Source of the DNA: Clostridium sp. CAG:245
Lineage (GTDB): Bacteria > Bacillota > Clostridia > TANB77 > CAG-508
Assembly: GCA_000435175.1 (NCBI GenBank)
Contig: FR880034.1
Location: 1-14,651 of the forward strand
Direction: 5' to 3'
DNA length: 14,651 nucleotides
Below are positions 6,161 to 13,191 of this stretch, piece by piece. The notes beneath the pieces are model-generated. The model made no database searches. It worked only from the letters and a program-made list of their open reading frames with translations, and was not told where the DNA came from. The translations under genes were made by a program, and so were the position numbers. How positions within the stretch are numbered: the stretch's first letter is position 1; every line of letters begins with the position of its first letter.

Positions 6161-7447
6161 ATGAGTATAAAAATAGAAAAAACAGAAAACAATAATGAGT
6201 TAAAATTAGAATTTACAATTGAAGCAAAGAAATTTGATGAAGCAATAATAAAGGTGTTCAATAAAAGTGCAAAGTACTTTAATATACCAGGCTTTAGAAA
6301 AGGTAAAGCACCATTTAATATTGTTGAGAGAATGTATGGAGACGAAATATTCTATGAGGATGCTTTTAACGAATTAGTTCCTTCAATTTACGAAAAAGAA
6401 ATAGAAGACAATAAATTAGATGTTGTAAGCAAACCAGAAATAAATATTGTAAAAATGAAGAAGGGTGAAGACCTTGTATTTACAGCAATAGTTCAAACAA
6501 AACCAGAAGTAAAATTAGGCAAATATAAAGGTGTTGAATTAAAAAAAGTTGAATATCCAGTAACAGACGAAGATGTAGAACATGAAATTGCACATATGCA
6601 AGAGCATAATGCGAGAACAATAACAGTAGATGATAGACCTGTAAAGGAAAAAGATATAACAGTTATTGATTTTGATGGATATGTAGATGGAAAAGCTTTT
6701 GAAGGTGGAAAGGCTGAAAATCACGAACTTGAAATAGGAAGTGGTGCTTTTATTCCTGGGTTTGAAGAACAAATAATTGGGATGAAAACTGGAGAAGAAA
6801 AAGAAATAAAGGTTAAATTCCCAGAAGAATATTTTTCAGAAGATTTAGCTGGAAAAGAGGCAACATTCAAAGTAAAGGTAAACGAAATCAAAGAAAAGAA
6901 ATTACCTAAATTGGATGATGAATTTGCTAAAGATGTTTCAGAGTTTGATACATTAAACGATTTAAAAACAAGTATAAGAGAAAAAAGACAAGCTGCAAAC
7001 GACGACAGAGCTAAACATGAGACAGAAAATGCTGCTGTTGAAGAAGTTGCAAAAAATACTGAGGTTGATATCCCTTCAGGAATGATAGATAATGAAATTG
7101 AAGCAATGATAAGAGATATGGAACAACAATTAGCTTACCAAGGAATTAATTTAGAGCAATATCTAAAGATAATGAATAAAACAAGAAAAGAAATTGAAGA
7201 TAACTACAGAGAACAAGCAGAAAAAAATGTAAAATCAAGATTAGTGCTTGAAGCTATTATTAAAGAAGAAAAAATCGAAGCTTCTCAAGAAGAAGTTGAT
7301 GAAAAAATTAAAGAAATGGCAACAAGTTATGGAAGAAAAGAAGAAGAACTAAGCAAGAATGAAGCATTAGTTGAATATTTAAAAAATAGTGTAAAAACAG
7401 AAAAAGCAATAGAATTAATAGTAAAAAATGCTAAAATAAAGAAATAA
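6161..7447 (+). CDS. tig: Trigger factor (ribosome-associated chaperone / PPIase)
   Basis: Ribosome-bound chaperone that shields nascent chains at the exit tunnel. The 428-aa length is normal for the family. The N-terminal domain carries the ribosome-docking signature GFRKGKAP at 44-51. An FKBP-type peptidyl-prolyl isomerase domain follows, roughly residues 160-245, with DFDGYVDGKAFEGG, GSGAFIPGFEEQIIGM and FPEEYFSEDLAGKEATF. The remainder is the charged helical C-terminal domain that forms the chaperone cradle. AGAAAGGA (6143-6150) precedes ATG by 10 nt. It heads the widely conserved tig-clpP-clpX order, which couples folding of new chains with ClpXP degradation. It has its own extended -10 promoter, and the tig-clpP spacer holds a candidate -10 box and a structured RNA. 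Confidence 0.97.
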   Translation: MSIKIEKTENNNELKLEFTIEAKKFDEAIIKVFNKSAKYFNIPGFRKGKAPFNIVERMYGDEIFYEDAFNELVPSIYEKEIEDNKLDVVSKPEINIVKMKKGEDLVFTAIVQTKPEVKLGKYKGVELKKVEYPVTDEDVEHEIAHMQEHNARTITVDDRPVKEKDITVIDFDGYVDGKAFEGGKAENHELEIGSGAFIPGFEEQIIGMKTGEEKEIKVKFPEEYFSEDLAGKEATFKVKVNEIKEKKLPKLDDEFAKDVSEFDTLNDLKTSIREKRQAANDDRAKHETENAAVEEVAKNTEVDIPSGMIDNEIEAMIRDMEQQLAYQGINLEQYLKIMNKTRKEIEDNYREQAEKNVKSRLVLEAIIKEEKIEASQEEVDEKIKEMATSYGRKEEELSKNEALVEYLKNSVKTEKAIELIVKNAKIKK

Positions 7448-7454
7448 TAAACGG

Positions 7455-7513
7455 AATAGTTAGGGGGGATTTATTTATATAAACTATAAATATTGTTATG
7501 CTCACTAACTATT
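7455..7513 (+). other. Nested hairpin structure in the tig-clpP spacer
   Basis: An outer 9-bp stem, AATAGTTAG (7455-7463) with CTAACTATT (7505-7513), encloses an inner perfect 8-bp stem, TATTTATA (7472-7479) with TATAAATA (7485-7492). A run of six G (7463-7468), five of them unpaired, lies in the left internal loop. The 3' side continues TTTGAATTTT. It may act as a partial terminator or attenuator between tig and clpP, or as an RNA processing site. It matches no riboswitch class that I recognise. Confidence 0.45.
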
Positions 7514-7521
7514 TTGAATTT

Positions 7522-7527
7522 TATAAT
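7522..7527 (+). promoter_or_regulatory. Candidate -10 box upstream of clpP
   Basis: A perfect TATAAT lies 30 nt before the clpP start. The -35 position 17 bp upstream (7499-7504, TGCTCA) is a poor match, so this may be a weak or activator-dependent promoter, or chance. No CtsR-type heptad repeat or CIRCE element is visible nearby. Confidence 0.35.
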
Positions 7528-7556
7528 AAAAACATTATAGAGGAGGAATTATAATT

Positions 7557-8162
7557 ATGTTTGAAAAAGATAGCTTAGTACCATATGTTATAGAACAATC
7601 GGCAAGAGGCGAAAGATCATATGATATTTTTTCTAGATTATTAAAAGATAGAATTATATTTTTAGGAGAGGATGTAAATGCAACATCTGCAGGACTCGTA
7701 GTTGCACAGTTGTTGTTTTTGGAATCAGAAGATCCAGATAAAGAAATAGATTTATATATAAATAGCCCCGGAGGTTCTATTACCGATGGTATGGCAATAG
7801 TCGATACTATGAATTACATAAAATGCCCAGTATCTACTATATGCGTTGGAATGGCAGCAAGTATGGGGTCAGTATTACTTGCATCTGGTGAAAAAGGGAA
7901 AAGATTTGCTACACCAAATTCAGAAATATTAATACATCAACCTTTAATAGGTGGAGGGGGTCTTTCGGGCCAAGCAACAGAAATAAAAATACATGCAGAC
8001 CATATGGTAAAAACAAGAGAAAAATTAAACAAAATATTAAGTGATAGAACTGGCCAACCAATAGACGTAATAAATAGAGATACAGAGAGAGACCACTATA
8101 TGACTGCACAAGAAGCCCTAGAATATGGTTTAATTGATGGAATAATGGAAAAAAGAAAATAA
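7557..8162 (+). CDS. clpP: ATP-dependent Clp protease proteolytic subunit ClpP
   Basis: Serine peptidase that forms the double-heptamer barrel of ClpXP. At 201 aa it has the normal length and the typical N-terminus LVPYVIEQSARGERSYDIFSRLL. The catalytic triad is visible as S102 (GMAASMGS), H127 (ILIHQP) and D179 (second Asp of DTERD). The spacing from H127 to D179 is three residues longer than in the E. coli and B. subtilis proteins as I recall them, owing to a glycine-rich IGGGGLS between HQPL and GQAT. The oxyanion and substrate strand INSPGG is intact. AGGAGG (7541-7546) is a strong ribosome binding site 10 nt from ATG. It lies 44 nt upstream of clpX, so the two subunits are almost certainly co-expressed. 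Confidence 0.98.
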   Translation: MFEKDSLVPYVIEQSARGERSYDIFSRLLKDRIIFLGEDVNATSAGLVVAQLLFLESEDPDKEIDLYINSPGGSITDGMAIVDTMNYIKCPVSTICVGMAASMGSVLLASGEKGKRFATPNSEILIHQPLIGGGGLSGQATEIKIHADHMVKTREKLNKILSDRTGQPIDVINRDTERDHYMTAQEALEYGLIDGIMEKRK

Positions 8163-8206
8163 AAAATATTAACTCATGAAAATTTAAAGTAAAAAGGAGA
8201 TTATGG

Positions 8207-9523
8207 ATGCCAAAAGGAGATAAAGACAAGTCTATTAGATGTTCTTTTTGTGGTAAAGGACAAGAAGAGGTCGAAAGAATTATTGCTGGACCGGGTGTAT
8301 ATATATGTGATGAATGTATAAAAGTCTGCACTAATATTATAGAAAATGATTTATATGAAGATAGTGAAATAACATATGAGAATGAAGCACCTACAGACTT
8401 ACCAAAGCCAGAAGAAATAAAAGAAATATTGGATCAGTATGTTATTGGGCAAGATGTAGCTAAAAAAACATTAGCGGTTGCTGTTTATAATCATTATAAA
8501 AGGATTAATGCTGAGAAAAATACAGATAAAGATGATGTAGAAATACAAAAAAGTAATATTTTATTATTAGGACCTACTGGCTGTGGTAAAACACTACTTG
8601 CTCAAACTCTTGCAAGGATATTAAAGGTACCATTTGCAATTGCTGATGCAACAACATTAACTGAAGCTGGATATGTTGGAGAAGATGTAGAGAATATTTT
8701 ATTAAAATTAATACAAGCAGCAGATTATGATGTTGAAAAAGCTGAAAAAGGAATAATATATATAGATGAAATAGACAAAATTTCGAGAAAATCAGAGAAT
8801 CCATCTATAACAAGAGATGTAAGTGGAGAAGGTGTGCAACAAGCATTATTGAAAATTATTGAGGGAACTGTTGCTTCTGTACCACCACAAGGTGGAAGGA
8901 AACATCCTCATCAAGAATTTATACAAATTAATACACAAAATATCTTATTTATATGTGGCGGAGCGTTTGATGGACTGGAAAAAATAATAAAAGATCGTGT
9001 TGACAAAAAAACAATGGGATTTGGTGCAGATATAAAGAGCAGTAAAGAAATGAACAAATATGATGTATTCGAATCCTTACTACCACAAGATTTATTAAAA
9101 TTTGGACTAATACCAGAATTTGTTGGTAGATTGCCTATAGTAACAACTCTTAAAGAGCTAGATAGAGAAGCTCTAATCAAAATAATGGTTGAGCCAAAGA
9201 ATTCTTTAGTGAAACAATATAAAAAATTATTTAAATATGACAATGTTGAATTAGAATTCGACATTGAGGCACTAAATGCGGTTGTTGATAAGGCAATTGA
9301 AAGAAAGACGGGTGCAAGAGGTTTAAGGGCAATTATTGAAGATATTATGAGAGACATTATGTTTGAAATTCCTTCGAACCCAAAGATTGAAAAGTGTATA
9401 ATAACTAAAGCAACTGTTGAAAATGGAGAGGCACCAAAAATAATAATAAATAATAACCGAGAAATTCCTAAAAAGGTAAAAGCTAAAAGAGCAACGACAA
9501 ACAAGAAAATTGGAACTGCATAG
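8207..9523 (+). CDS. clpX: ATP-dependent Clp protease ATP-binding subunit ClpX
   Basis: AAA+ unfoldase that recognises substrates and threads them into ClpP. The 438-aa protein has the N-terminal zinc-binding domain (C12, C15, C34, C37) for substrate and adaptor binding. The AAA+ module follows: Walker A GPTGCGKT at 122-129, pore-1 loop GYVGED at 155-160, Walker B IDEIDK around D187-E188, RKH loop at 231-233, arginine finger R308 in EFVGR, and sensor-2 R371 in TGARG. The C-terminal tail is rich in Lys and Asn and looks disordered. AAGGAG (8194-8199) is 7 nt before ATG 8207; an out-of-frame ATG at 8203 gives only six codons. The gene ends the tig-clpP-clpX cluster just before a long terminator hairpin. 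It uses a TAG stop. Confidence 0.98.
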   Translation: MPKGDKDKSIRCSFCGKGQEEVERIIAGPGVYICDECIKVCTNIIENDLYEDSEITYENEAPTDLPKPEEIKEILDQYVIGQDVAKKTLAVAVYNHYKRINAEKNTDKDDVEIQKSNILLLGPTGCGKTLLAQTLARILKVPFAIADATTLTEAGYVGEDVENILLKLIQAADYDVEKAEKGIIYIDEIDKISRKSENPSITRDVSGEGVQQALLKIIEGTVASVPPQGGRKHPHQEFIQINTQNILFICGGAFDGLEKIIKDRVDKKTMGFGADIKSSKEMNKYDVFESLLPQDLLKFGLIPEFVGRLPIVTTLKELDREALIKIMVEPKNSLVKQYKKLFKYDNVELEFDIEALNAVVDKAIERKTGARGLRAIIEDIMRDIMFEIPSNPKIEKCIITKATVENGEAPKIIINNNREIPKKVKAKRATTNKKIGTA

Positions 9524-9545
9524 AATAATAAATAAATTATTTACA

Positions 9546-9584
9546 AGAGAAAAAGGAATATATGTGCTATACTCCTTTTTCTCT
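9546..9584. terminator. Bidirectional-looking terminator hairpin after clpX
   Basis: AGAGAAAAAGGA (9546-9557) pairs perfectly with TCCTTTTTCTCT (9573-9584). After one A/C mismatch, TATA (9559-9562) pairs with TATA (9568-9571), leaving a TGTGC loop. An inner GGA/TCC stem followed by TTTTT resembles an intrinsic terminator on the + strand. The A-tract gives the same on the - strand, although no - strand gene is seen here. Confidence 0.75.
9565..9573 (+). promoter_or_regulatory. Candidate extended -10 promoter in the terminator region
   Basis: TGCTATACT (TGn plus TATACT, 9568-9573) could direct transcription from near 9580 toward the next gene, 36 nt from its start codon. There is no -35 at the proper distance (TTTACA at 9540-9545 is 22 bp away). 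It overlaps the loop and 3' arm of the terminator, so it is tentative. Confidence 0.3.
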
Positions 9585-9615
9585 GCATATAGGAATTTAC
9601 AAAAGAGGTAAAAAA

Positions 9616-10974
9616 ATGAACAAAAAAAGATTGAACAATATATTACCTAATTTATTAATGATTGTTATTATAATTGTTACATTTTATATATATCGAAAAT
9701 ATGATTATAATTATTTTTCAAAGGGAATTTTAGAAAAAGGCAGAACAGAATTTTCAAGAGATTCTAATGTTAAATATTCAAAAGATAGAAGTTATAAAAT
9801 AGAAAATAAAGTGTCAAATGATGCAATGTTTTATAGAGAAGTAACGGTGAGAAAAAATACACCGTATAGGGTAACCTGTATGGTAAGGACTGAGAATGTT
9901 GTCGGAAATGAAAATGATACAATGGCGGGAGCTCAAATTTGCTTGAATGAAACAGATGAACATTCAAATGTAATACAAGGAAATACTAATTGGACTAAAA
10001 TTGAATTTTTATTCAATTCAAAAAACAATGAAAAAGTAGAAATAGGGTTTAGATTGGGTGGAATATCTAATACTGCAGAGGGTACTGCGTGGTTTTCAGA
10101 TTTTACAATAGAAGAAGGGTCAACAGACGAAAGTAATATATGGAACTTTGGTGTATTTTTAATAGATAATGTAAATGCTACAATCGAAGGAAAAAAACAA
10201 AATTATTCGATGACAACAATGGAAAAAAGCATTGTTGAAAATAATATGCAAAGGTTACAAAATTCAATAGCAGATATGTCTAACAATCAAATGAGCATTA
10301 CATATGACATTATAGAGATTAAAGAACCACTTACATCTTTATCATATGATGAGGATAATGGATATTACATAGGTGAAAAAGATGTATATAAATTAATTAA
10401 CAAATATGTTCAACAAAAAGAGTTTGACCATATATTTGTATGTACAAACCTTCCGCTAGAAAGTATTTTAACTAATAACGAAAAAATTTGTGAATGGGTA
10501 GGACTCGGAAATATGGTTTATATTGGAAAGGGATTTTCTAATATAAGGGTGGTAAAAAATCAGTATTCATATTCTGCATCTAATACATTTCCAGAAGAAG
10601 TATTTCTACATGAATTCTTACATACACTCGAAAGAAATTCAAACGAATATGGATATGAAGTTCCAGTACTACATGATTATCAAAAATATAGTTACACAGA
10701 TGATAAAAGAGATGGTTTAAGAAAATGGTATATTGATTATATGAATAGAAAAGTAAAATATAAAAATGGAAATTACATAGGATTACCAGAAAAAATATAT
10801 AGTTTAAAACCAGCAAAAACAAGTGATTTCACATATTCAAACAAATTAAATAAATTAGATGAACCTAAGAATATTGTAGAAATAATTGAATGCATAGTGC
10901 AAAAAACTAAAAAAATATTTGAAAAGTCAAATAAAGATTATAATATTGTACAAACAAAAGGAGTATCTGAATAA
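9616..10974 (+). CDS. Membrane-anchored putative zinc metalloprotease with jelly-roll-like domain
   Basis: I do not recognise a named family. From ATG 9616 (AGAGG 7 nt upstream) the protein has 452 aa; an in-frame ATG at 9562 lies inside the terminator hairpin and is unlikely. A basic start (MNKKR) precedes one transmembrane helix at about 9-26 with no signal-peptidase site that I can see, suggesting a membrane-anchored ectodomain. Residues about 40-165 are beta-rich (YREVTVRKNTPYRVTCMVRT, NWTKIEFLFNS, GTAWFSDFTIEEG) and resemble the carbohydrate-binding jelly-roll of CBM4/9-type modules. The C-terminal half contains a zinc-type motif, HEFLHTLE (H332, E333, H336, E339), followed by GYEVPVLHD (H353, D354), candidates for the third zinc ligand. 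Cell-envelope proteolysis is an inference from these motifs. Its stop is 2 nt from queA, so it is probably co-transcribed with queA and tgt. Confidence 0.82.
   Translation: MNKKRLNNILPNLLMIVIIIVTFYIYRKYDYNYFSKGILEKGRTEFSRDSNVKYSKDRSYKIENKVSNDAMFYREVTVRKNTPYRVTCMVRTENVVGNENDTMAGAQICLNETDEHSNVIQGNTNWTKIEFLFNSKNNEKVEIGFRLGGISNTAEGTAWFSDFTIEEGSTDESNIWNFGVFLIDNVNATIEGKKQNYSMTTMEKSIVENNMQRLQNSIADMSNNQMSITYDIIEIKEPLTSLSYDEDNGYYIGEKDVYKLINKYVQQKEFDHIFVCTNLPLESILTNNEKICEWVGLGNMVYIGKGFSNIRVVKNQYSYSASNTFPEEVFLHEFLHTLERNSNEYGYEVPVLHDYQKYSYTDDKRDGLRKWYIDYMNRKVKYKNGNYIGLPEKIYSLKPAKTSDFTYSNKLNKLDEPKNIVEIIECIVQKTKKIFEKSNKDYNIVQTKGVSE
10956..10963 (+). promoter_or_regulatory. queA ribosome binding site inside the preceding gene
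   Basis: AAAAGGAG lies within the last codons of the upstream metalloprotease-like gene, 13 nt before ATG 10977. This spacing is longer than the 7-10 nt seen at other genes here. Translational coupling with the upstream gene is plausible. Confidence 0.5.
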
Positions 10975-10976
10975 AA

Positions 10977-11999
10977 ATGGAATTATCTGAATTTAATTAT
11001 GAACTACCAGAAGAATTGATAGCGCAAACACCAATAGAAAAAAGAGATGAATCTAGACTAATGATACTAGATAAGAATACAGGGAAAATAGAACATAAAA
11101 TTTTTAAAGATATAATTGACTATCTAGAACCAGGAGATTGTTTAGTAAGAAATAATACCAGAGTTATACCAGCACGTTTATATGGAAAAAAAGAAACTGG
11201 TGCAAATGTTGAATTTATATTGCTAAAAAATTTAGAAGGTGATATATGGGAAGCTATGGTTAGACCTGGAAATAAACTCCATATAGGCACAAAGGTTATA
11301 TTTGGAGATGGACTCTTAAAGGCCGAAATATTAGACATGTTGCAAGATGGGACAAGAAAAGTAAAATTTATATATAATGGTATATTTAATGAAATACTTG
11401 ATAAAATAGGACTAATGCCACTTCCACCATATATTCATGAGAGTTTGCAAGACAATGATAGATATCAAACAGTGTATGCTAAATACAACGGCTCTGCAGC
11501 CGCACCAACTGCTGGATTGCATTTTACGGATGAACTTCTAAAGAAAATAGAGGAAAAAGGTGTGAAAATTGCAAATGTTACACTGCATGTTGGAATTGGA
11601 ACTTTTAGACCTGTAAAAGAAAAGAATATAGAAGACCACCATATGCATACAGAACACTATTATATTAAATCAGAAGATGCAGAAAAAATAAACTCAACAA
11701 AATTAGCTGGTAACAGAGTAATTGCAGTTGGAACGACATCTTGTAGAACAATTGAAACAGTTGCTGACAAAAATGGATTAGTAAGAGAATGCGAAGGAGA
11801 TACTGGAATTTATATTTATCCTGGATATAAATTCAAATGCTTGGATGGATTAATAACTAATTTTCATTTGCCAGAATCAACATTATTAATGTTGGTATCT
11901 GCTTTAGCAGGCAGAGAGAATGTTTTGAATGCATATAATGAAGCTGTAAAAGAAAAATACAAATTTTTTAGTTTCGGAGATGCAATGTTTATAAAATAA
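10977..11999 (+). CDS. queA: S-adenosylmethionine:tRNA ribosyltransferase-isomerase QueA
   Basis: Builds the epoxycyclopentane ring of epoxyqueuosine by transferring and rearranging the ribose of S-adenosylmethionine onto preQ1 in tRNA (established). At 340 aa it has full family length. Landmarks are FNYELPEELIAQTPIEKRDESRL at the start, RNNTRVIPARL at 58-68, PTAGLHFT at 177-184, HVGIGTFRPVK, HMHTEHY, GTTSCRTIE and the C-terminal ITNFHLPESTLLMLVSALAG. No truncation or substitution is evident. It directly precedes tgt, the classical queA-tgt pair acting on consecutive steps of the queuosine pathway. The preQ1 synthesis genes (queC, queD, queE, queF) and queG are not in the window, so preQ1 must be made elsewhere or salvaged. 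Confidence 0.97.
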   Translation: MELSEFNYELPEELIAQTPIEKRDESRLMILDKNTGKIEHKIFKDIIDYLEPGDCLVRNNTRVIPARLYGKKETGANVEFILLKNLEGDIWEAMVRPGNKLHIGTKVIFGDGLLKAEILDMLQDGTRKVKFIYNGIFNEILDKIGLMPLPPYIHESLQDNDRYQTVYAKYNGSAAAPTAGLHFTDELLKKIEEKGVKIANVTLHVGIGTFRPVKEKNIEDHHMHTEHYYIKSEDAEKINSTKLAGNRVIAVGTTSCRTIETVADKNGLVRECEGDTGIYIYPGYKFKCLDGLITNFHLPESTLLMLVSALAGRENVLNAYNEAVKEKYKFFSFGDAMFIK

Positions 12000-12018
12000 A
12001 GGAGAATTAATAGATAAA

Positions 12019-13152
12019 ATGAAACAAGCAATAACATATGAACTATTACATGAAGATAAAAATTCAGGAGCAAGAAGAGGGGTTGTTCATACACCACATG
12101 GAGATATTCAAACACCTGTATTCATGCCTGTTGGAACACAAGCTACTGTTAAATCAATGACGCCAGAAGAAGTAAAAGGTTTAGGAGCTCAAATAATATT
12201 GTCAAATACATATCATTTATACTTAAGACCAGGAGAAAAAATAGTTAAAGAAGCAGGTGGCCTACATAAATTTATGAATTGGGACAAGCCAATATTAACA
12301 GATTGTGGAGGCTTTCAGGTTTTTAGTTTAAGTGAATTAAGAACTATATCAGAAGAAGGTGTGGAATTTAGATCTCATTTAGATGGAAGTAAGCACATGT
12401 TTACTCCTGAAAAAGTAATGCAAATTGAAGAAGATTTAGGAGCAGATATAATAATGTCTTTTGACGAATGTTGCCCATATCCATCTACATATGAATATAC
12501 AAAGAATTCAATGGAAAGGACTACTAGATGGGCTGTAAGATGTAAGGAAGCACATAAAAATGTTGAACAACAAGGTTTATTTGGCATAATACAAGGCGGA
12601 TTTTTTAAGGATCTAAGAAAACAAAGTGCAGAGGACTTAATAAAATTGGATTTTCCAGGATATGCTATTGGAGGAATTAGCGTCGGAGAGCCTAAGGGTG
12701 AATTCTTAGATATATTAAGATATACTACTCCATTAATGCCTCAAAATAAACCTAGATATCTTATGGGAGTTGGAACACCAGATTATTTGATAGAAGCAGC
12801 TCTAGCAGGAATTGACATGTGTGACTGTGTGTTGCCAACTAGAATTGCAAGAAATGGTACAGCGATGACTTGGAATGGTAAGGTTGTTATAAGAAATGCA
12901 ACGTACGAAAAAGATTTTACTCCACTAGACCCAGAATGTGATTGCTATACTTGTAAAAATTATACAAGAGCATATATAAGACACTTAGTAAAAACCAAAG
13001 AAATATTGGGAACAAGATTATTATCAACTCATAATTTATATTTCTTGACTAAATTAATGGAAAGAGTTAGAATTGAAATAGAAAATGATAATTTATTAAA
13101 TTTTAGAGAAGAATTTTATAAAAAATATGGTTATACTGACGAAAAAGAATAA
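12019..13152 (+). CDS. tgt: tRNA-guanine transglycosylase Tgt
   Basis: Exchanges G34 of GUN-anticodon tRNAs (Asp, Asn, His, Tyr) for preQ1, the step before QueA. The 377-aa TIM-barrel protein shows D95 in TDCGGFQVFSL (active-site Asp), the nucleophile D269 in CDCVLPTR, and the zinc site C307, C309, C312 with H338 (ECDCYTC and STHN). These spacings match the bacterial enzyme. GTPDYLIEAALAGIDMCDC and QGGFFKDLR are further signatures. AAAGGAG (11998-12004) overlaps the end of queA but lies 14 nt from ATG 12019, an unusually long spacing; no closer start codon exists. The next gene starts 39 nt downstream with no terminator between. Confidence 0.98.
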   Translation: MKQAITYELLHEDKNSGARRGVVHTPHGDIQTPVFMPVGTQATVKSMTPEEVKGLGAQIILSNTYHLYLRPGEKIVKEAGGLHKFMNWDKPILTDCGGFQVFSLSELRTISEEGVEFRSHLDGSKHMFTPEKVMQIEEDLGADIIMSFDECCPYPSTYEYTKNSMERTTRWAVRCKEAHKNVEQQGLFGIIQGGFFKDLRKQSAEDLIKLDFPGYAIGGISVGEPKGEFLDILRYTTPLMPQNKPRYLMGVGTPDYLIEAALAGIDMCDCVLPTRIARNGTAMTWNGKVVIRNATYEKDFTPLDPECDCYTCKNYTRAYIRHLVKTKEILGTRLLSTHNLYFLTKLMERVRIEIENDNLLNFREEFYKKYGYTDEKE

Positions 13153-13191
13153 TGTCTATATGCATTATAGTAATTAAGGGGGAATTTTTAG

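Noticed and set aside
7514..7556. CtsR or HrcA (CIRCE) heat-shock operator before clpP
   Set aside because: Neither GGTCAAA-type heptad repeats nor the TTAGCACTC inverted repeat occurs in the spacer.
8911..9504. Antisense open frame of 197 codons opposite clpX, and a 140-codon one at 7909-8331
   Set aside because: They lie wholly opposite clpP/clpX coding sequence, have no ribosome binding site or promoter that I can see, and translate to hydrophobic low-complexity residues typical of reverse-strand shadows in AT-rich genes.
9562..9615. Earlier ATG (9562) as the start of the metalloprotease-like gene
   Set aside because: It lies inside the clpX terminator hairpin and lacks a ribosome binding site. 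ATG 9616 has AGAGG 7 nt upstream and yields a typical Lys/Arg-then-hydrophobic N-terminus.
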